Assembly (NCBI GenBank): GCA_964645775.1
Contig: CAZYBU010000011.1
Coordinates: 1-64,000 of the forward strand
Source of the DNA: CAZYBU01 sp964645775
GTDB taxonomy: Bacteria; Spirochaetota; UBA4802; UBA5550
Direction: 5' to 3'
DNA length: 64,000 nt
The position numbers and the translations under genes are program-made. Positions 62,366-64,000 of the stretch are shown here, one piece after another. Every line of letters starts with the position of its first letter. Within the stretch, counting starts at the first letter, position 1. The notes below the pieces were generated by a model, which saw only the letters and a program-made list of their open reading frames with translations, did no database searches and was not told the DNA's origin.

Positions 62366-63121
62366 CTGGTCCCGCCCCGGAGAACCTCTCTTCTCATACT
62401 TGTTCTTGCCGCATTACAGGGTATCTATGGATCTGGAATAACTTCATCCATGACCTTTTGCCTAAAGGGTGATTGCATGCATGGCAAGGGGCGACAGGTA
62501 ACCCTGAAGGGGAAAGTATACCTGGGAACCTTTGAGAATGGAAAACCGGAGGGGTTGGGGGAAGTGACCTGGCCCGACGGGAGATACTACAGAGGGCCCT
62601 TTGTTCGGGGAAAGCCCCATGGAGAAGGCGTACTGGTCACGCCGGAGGGGAGGTTCTCGAAAGTGGAAATGAAGGAGGGTACGGTCGTCACCTACCGGTT
62701 AATGCCTGAAGAGACCAGGGAGGATGGTTCCCGTTATGGTACCTTTTCGACGGCTCTGGGAGAATACAGGGGCTGGTACAAGGGAAACAGGTTGAAGGGA
62801 TATAAATCCCATGGGCGCGGCAGAATGGAATATTCATCCGGTTCCATTTACAGGGGCGGGTGGAAAGAGGGAAAGATCCACGGAAACGGAGAGATGATCT
62901 GGAAAAACGGAGCGAGGTATACAGGCCAGTGGAAGGAGGGAGTCCGCAGCGGTTACGGCACCTATCGATGGCCGGGTGGATCGGCCTACCAGGGAGGCTG
63001 GAAGGATAATCGGAGAGAGGGCCCCGGGATCTACCAGTCAGCGGAAGGGGAAGTTTATATCGGTTACTGGAAAGGAGAAAGATTCCGAACCGCTCCTTAT
63101 GACGACGAGGAGGAGAAATGA
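62366..63121 (+). CDS. Secreted MORN-repeat protein, probable CTG start
   Basis: At least six MORN motifs, such as GTFENGKPEGLGEVTWPDG, YRGGWKEGKIHGNGEMIWKNG and YQGGWKDNRREGPGIYQSAEG. The first ATG in frame (62450) would cut into a clear signal peptide (PPRRTSLLILVLAALQGIYG) that starts upstream. The only start reaching it is CTG 62366, which has AAGGGGGG 7 nt upstream, just after the rhomboid gene. MORN proteins bind lipids or act as scaffolds. If CTG is not used, a 223-residue cytoplasmic form from ATG 62450 would be made. Confidence 0.8.
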   Translation: MVPPRRTSLLILVLAALQGIYGSGITSSMTFCLKGDCMHGKGRQVTLKGKVYLGTFENGKPEGLGEVTWPDGRYYRGPFVRGKPHGEGVLVTPEGRFSKVEMKEGTVVTYRLMPEETREDGSRYGTFSTALGEYRGWYKGNRLKGYKSHGRGRMEYSSGSIYRGGWKEGKIHGNGEMIWKNGARYTGQWKEGVRSGYGTYRWPGGSAYQGGWKDNRREGPGIYQSAEGEVYIGYWKGERFRTAPYDDEEEK

Positions 63122-64000
63122 ATCCATTCCCGGATACTCCGAATCGTGGCGAAGGTCCATTTCTCTCCGTCATTATTCCGGCGCTCAATGAGCCGGAGAT
63201 TATGGATACCGTGCATCATCTCAGGCAGAGTCTTGAGGGTGTCTCCTATGAAATCATAATCGTGGATGGGGAGCCGGAGGGTAGCACCATAAGACTCTGC
63301 GAAACGAGTGACTGCCGCACGCTACTATCCCTGCCGGGACGGGCCCGCCAGATGAACCGGGGATCTGATCTTGCCCGGGGAGAAGTGCTTCTTTTTCATC
63401 ATGCGGATACTTTCCTTCCCGCCGGTGGAGGAAGACTCATACAAAGATCTATCCGGAAAGGAGCCGAAGCAGGAGCCTTCCGCCTCTCTTTTTCTGAAGG
63501 GGGAATGGTCATGAAGCTGATAGCTTCCATGGCGAACCTCAGAAACCGTTTCACCCGTGAACCCTTCGGGGACCAGTCTTTCTTTATTCGACGTGAACGT
63601 TATCAGGAAGTGGGTCCCTATAAAACCATACCTGTAATGGAAGATGTCGAATATATGAAACGGTTAAAAAGAGACCGTATTCCAGTCGTAATACTTCCTC
63701 GTCCCGTCAGGACATCTCCGCGCAGGTGGAAAAATGAGGGAGCCGGGCGGACAACTTTAAAAAACTGGGCATGCCAGTTGCTCTACGGCATGGGCGTTTC
63801 TCCGTGGAAGCTCGCCCGGCTTTACTCTGGAAAAGAGAAAACTGCAGGTGAATCGGTTCTGGCGCTGATGTACCGGGCGCCGGAGAAGGGAAAGGTAAAA
63901 AGCCGATTGGCCGCGGGAGTCGGAGACCGAAAGGCCCTGGAAATATATCAGGCCCTTTTAGGTCATTCAATCACCGTACTGCGACAGGTGTCACATCGAG
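63118..64000 (+). CDS. Fusion: GT2-like transferase plus DUF2064 transferase, cut by window edge
   Basis: An open frame of 294 codons running off the right end. Residues 1-230 are a GT2-type transferase (FLSVIIPALNEPEIMD, IIIVDGEPEGSTIRL, GRARQMNRGSDLARGEVLLFHHADT, FGDQSFFIRRERYQEVG, MEDVEYMKRLKR), of the group often called rSAM/selenodomain-associated transferase 2. From residue about 255, APEKGKVKSRLAAGVGDRKA matches the start of DUF2064, transferase 1. The two are usually separate neighbouring genes. GAGGAG upstream; ATGA overlap with the MORN gene. Confidence 0.85.
   Translation, partial: MNPFPDTPNRGEGPFLSVIIPALNEPEIMDTVHHLRQSLEGVSYEIIIVDGEPEGSTIRLCETSDCRTLLSLPGRARQMNRGSDLARGEVLLFHHADTFLPAGGGRLIQRSIRKGAEAGAFRLSFSEGGMVMKLIASMANLRNRFTREPFGDQSFFIRRERYQEVGPYKTIPVMEDVEYMKRLKRDRIPVVILPRPVRTSPRRWKNEGAGRTTLKNWACQLLYGMGVSPWKLARLYSGKEKTAGESVLALMYRAPEKGKVKSRLAAGVGDRKALEIYQALLGHSITVLRQVSHR

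Overview
The window reads as chromosomal DNA from a motile, diderm, anaerobic bacterium, most likely a spirochaete or a close relative (moderate confidence). The clues are flagellar export chaperones (FliS and a FlgN-like partner), lipoproteins plus a possible outer-membrane barrel protein, a bidirectional [NiFe]-hydrogenase, a giant 2-hydroxyacyl-CoA dehydratase activase, many radical-SAM proteins, frequent TTG/GTG starts and long runs of overlapping ATGA-type gene junctions. No rRNA or CRISPR array is present. Most of the DNA is moderately G+C rich. The first ~3.4 kb, the 21.2-22.0 kb island and the 23.1-23.7 kb gap are visibly more A+T rich.

Layout. 0.1-3.0 kb (minus): a sulfur or selenium handling operon, tusA, two half-size YeeE/YedE transporters and a thioredoxin-reductase-like flavoprotein, closed by a clear terminator. 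3.4-12.6 kb: two converging hydrogenase operons. The plus operon is hoxF-hoxU-hoxY-hoxH-hoxW-response regulator. The minus operon is hypD-hypE-hypC-histidine kinase. Their last genes, the two halves of a probable two-component system, meet tail to tail with overlapping stop codons. 12.8-21 kb: a solute-type glycosyltransferase, thiG-thiH, a tyrosine phosphatase, speD, a repeat-rich GGDEF-PilZ protein and an odd AMP-binding enzyme. 21.06-22.03 kb: tRNA-Thr whose 3' end is duplicated 0.87 kb downstream, bracketing an MNT/HEPN toxin-antitoxin pair. 22.6-30.1 kb: small unknown genes, a PilZ protein, the 1429-residue activase and a spore-photoproduct-lyase-like radical SAM protein. 30.2-36.5 kb: prfB, two unknown genes, a FlgN-like gene, fliS, purC and gatB. 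36.6-43.6 kb: a housekeeping run, proA-nadD-LCP-rsfS, then eno-ftsB-like-DUF501-YrdC-like. 43.6-48.9 kb: a large secreted protein, hisB-hisH-hisA and a GAF-GGDEF protein. 48.9-52.2 kb: a CAU tRNA, rplU-prp-rpmA, a terminator, obg-proB. 52.5-64 kb: a CBS-SpoIIE phosphatase, a J-domain protein, a BASS transporter, and an envelope run (LysM-M23 peptidase, TPR protein, PPC-repeat lipoprotein, small lipoprotein, rhomboid, MORN protein), ending in a fused glycosyltransferase/DUF2064 gene cut by the window edge.

How it fits together. Hox couples NAD(H) to H2, and HoxW and HypCDE mature it; HypA, HypB and HypF must lie elsewhere. Two diguanylate cyclases of different build and two PilZ proteins point to c-di-GMP control alongside flagella. 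The most unusual features are the tRNA-flanked toxin-antitoxin islet, the hydrogenase operons that each end in half of a two-component system, a Prp protease next to an L27 with nothing to cleave, an AMP-binding enzyme lacking both lysines of its family, and a signal peptide on the MORN protein that is reachable only from a CTG start.
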